Shown here in pieces: positions 5,246 through 6,732 of a stretch of DNA of 6,732 nt. Every line of letters begins with the position of its first letter. Within the stretch, counting starts at the first letter, position 1. Under the pieces are notes generated by a model. It ran no database searches, was not told the origin of the DNA, and saw only the letters and a program-made list of their open reading frames with translations. Source of the stretch: Deltaproteobacteria bacterium. Its GTDB lineage: Bacteria > Desulfobacterota > Binatia > UBA9968. Both the position numbers and the translations under genes were made by a program. The stretch spans positions 1 through 6,732 of the forward strand of contig JACPFH010000492.1 in the NCBI GenBank assembly GCA_016183075.1, in the 5' to 3' direction.

Positions 5246-6732
5246 TTAGTTCGACGACTTCTCCGCCTTCGGCCCCTCATGTTTTCTCGGATCGGCCTCA
5301 GCCGTGACTTTCGAGCGCCGCACCAAAATGGCCTGCACCACCCCCAACGAGGTTCGCTCCTTTACGACATGACCTCGCCGTTCCAGAGAGTGGCGCAAAG
5401 GATCCGGCACCTTGTTTTCCACCGCCAACTCGTCGGGCATCCACTGGTGATGGATCCGCGGCGCCTCAAGCGCCTTCTTCAACCGCATGCGATAATCCAA
5501 GACGTTAAGAATGGTCTGAAGCGTGGCGGAGATGATGCGCGGCCCGCCGGAGGCCCCGACGATCAAGACCGGTCGATCGCCCCGGAGAATGATGGTCGGG
5601 GTCATGCTGCTCAACGGTCTCTTTTTAGGCTCGATGGAGTTGGCTTCGTTGCCGATCAGGCCATACACGTTGGGGACGCCGGGCTGGAGGGAAAAATCGT
5701 CCATCTCGTTATTCAGGATGATGCCGGCTCCCGCAACAAGGATTTTCGACCCGAACTGGGTATTGATGGTCAAAGTAGATGAGACGGCATTGCCGAACTG
5801 ATCCAAAACCCCGAAATGCGTCGTTCCCCCCGCCTCAGGTTTGAAAGCGGCAAGACCATAAAATTTCGGCGCGTGCGTGCGTACCGGAGAGAAACGGCCG
5901 CGGCTCCACGCCGCGTATTCTTTCGACAGGAGCCTTTCCGTGGGCACCCGAACGAAGTCCGGGTCGCCCAAGTACTGGGCGCGATCGCCGAATGCCTGCT
6001 TCATGGTCTCCGTTAAGAGATGCAGATAAGTCGGCGAGTTGTGGGGAAACAGACCGACCTGGTAGCCGGCCAGGACGTTGAGCATCTGGATCAGCGCAAT
6101 TCCGCCGGAGCTCGGCGGCGGCATCGTGATGACCACCCACCTGCGGTAGCTGCCGATGAGCGGCGCCCGCCACGCCGGCTTATAGCTTTTTAGGTCTTCG
6201 AGGGTGAGGATACCGCCCTCCTTCTTCAGCCGATCGGCGATCGCCTGACCGATCCATCCGTCGTAAAAAACCTGTGGTCCCTTCTCGGCAATCGCTCCGA
6301 GCGCGCTGGCCAACTGCGGCTGGCGGATACGATCCCCTTCGGACGGCACTTCCTCCCCCTTGAGAAAAACCCGAGCCAGATCCGTGGACTTCCGAATCAG
6401 CGGAAGCTGCTGTTCGATCGCCCGGCGGAGAGAAGCGTGGAGCGGAAAGCCTTCCGCCGCATAGCGGGTCGCCGGGGCCATCACCGCCGAAAGAGGCAGC
6501 CGGCCGAAGCGCTTCAGCGCTTCGGCGAGTCCGGCAACCTGGCCAGGCACGGCCACGGCAAGCGGGCCATTGAGGCTCAAATTGGGAACCACCTTGCCCC
6601 CTTTCACAAAAAGATCCTTGCGCGCCGCGGCGGGCGCGGTCTCGCGAAAATCAAGAACATGGGCTTTCCGCTCCTTCGCCTGATAGATCACCATGAAGCC
6701 ACCGCCGCCGATTCCCGATGAGGCCGGATCGA
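5246..6732 (-). CDS. ggt: Gamma-glutamyltranspeptidase, partial (5' end outside the window)
   Basis: GGT cleaves gamma-glutamyl bonds, chiefly of glutathione, by hydrolysis or transfer, and is usually periplasmic or secreted. The open frame runs off the window end: before the first in-frame Met (6694) it still reads PASSGIGGGGF, a conserved GGT motif, so the signal peptide and first residues lie beyond the window. Numbering from that Met, the frame has R17 in DFRETAPA (gamma-glutamate binding) and the nucleophile T291 in GGTTHFGVLD (codon 5822-5824). T291 is where autoprocessing would create the small subunit. T309 and N311, D333 in NNEMDDFS, S362-S363 in RPLSSM and G383-G384 in ASGGP match, from memory, E. 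coli GGT catalytic residues with a constant offset of about 100. The lid-loop stretch LQPGVPNVYGLIG is present. The C-terminus ends in a basic, Lys-rich tail. The gene converges on purA with 17 bp between stops and no obvious terminator, and it has no evident functional link to the serine/purine operon. Confidence 0.96.
   Translation of the reverse strand, partial: DPASSGIGGGGFMVIYQAKERKAHVLDFRETAPAAARKDLFVKGGKVVPNLSLNGPLAVAVPGQVAGLAEALKRFGRLPLSAVMAPATRYAAEGFPLHASLRRAIEQQLPLIRKSTDLARVFLKGEEVPSEGDRIRQPQLASALGAIAEKGPQVFYDGWIGQAIADRLKKEGGILTLEDLKSYKPAWRAPLIGSYRRWVVITMPPPSSGGIALIQMLNVLAGYQVGLFPHNSPTYLHLLTETMKQAFGDRAQYLGDPDFVRVPTERLLSKEYAAWSRGRFSPVRTHAPKFYGLAAFKPEAGGTTHFGVLDQFGNAVSSTLTINTQFGSKILVAGAGIILNNEMDDFSLQPGVPNVYGLIGNEANSIEPKKRPLSSMTPTIILRGDRPVLIVGASGGPRIISATLQTILNVLDYRMRLKKALEAPRIHHQWMPDELAVENKVPDPLRHSLERRGHVVKERTSLGVVQAILVRRSKVTAEADPRKHEGPKAEKSSN

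Overview
The window is GC-rich and reads as ordinary bacterial chromosome. Its centre is one forward operon of amino-acid and purine biosynthesis. The gene order (class-V aminotransferase, serA, purA), the high-GC codon use and a nearby REP-associated transposase remnant suggest a Gram-negative, Deltaproteobacteria-like or NC10/Rokubacteria/Binatota-like environmental lineage. That placement is inference; no phylogenetic marker in the window settles it.

Bases 1-957 carry no intact recognisable gene. They contain a decayed REP-associated tyrosine transposase (RAYT, Y1/HUH family, about 252-523). It has three visible lesions: an ATC in place of its start, a one-base frameshift and loss of the C-terminal half. 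After it come a short perfect hairpin and two weak tail-to-tail small reading frames of unknown nature.

The most informative element is at about 958-1109. A TTGACA promoter candidate is followed by a ZTP (pfl-type) riboswitch aptamer and then a rho-independent terminator. The P1, P2, P3 and pseudoknot helices can all be paired by eye. The 5' arm of the terminator is made from the same bases as the pseudoknot and P3 strands, which is the expected layout of a ZTP-activated transcription switch. ZTP/ZMP builds up when 10-formyl-tetrahydrofolate is scarce.

The controlled operon is a class-V aminotransferase (1193-2338), serA (2335-3918, ATGA overlap) and purA (3996-5228). SerA starts serine synthesis and so supplies C1 units. 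The aminotransferase may act as the phosphoserine aminotransferase or as a serine/glyoxylate-type enzyme. PurA takes IMP toward AMP. The switch therefore appears to couple one-carbon shortage to serine supply and adenylate synthesis. A strong 17-bp hairpin lies between serA and purA, and PurA looks about 20 residues shorter than usual through one internal gap.

On the minus strand, converging on purA with a 17-nt gap, is a gamma-glutamyltranspeptidase gene (5246 to the window edge). Its 5' end lies outside the window.
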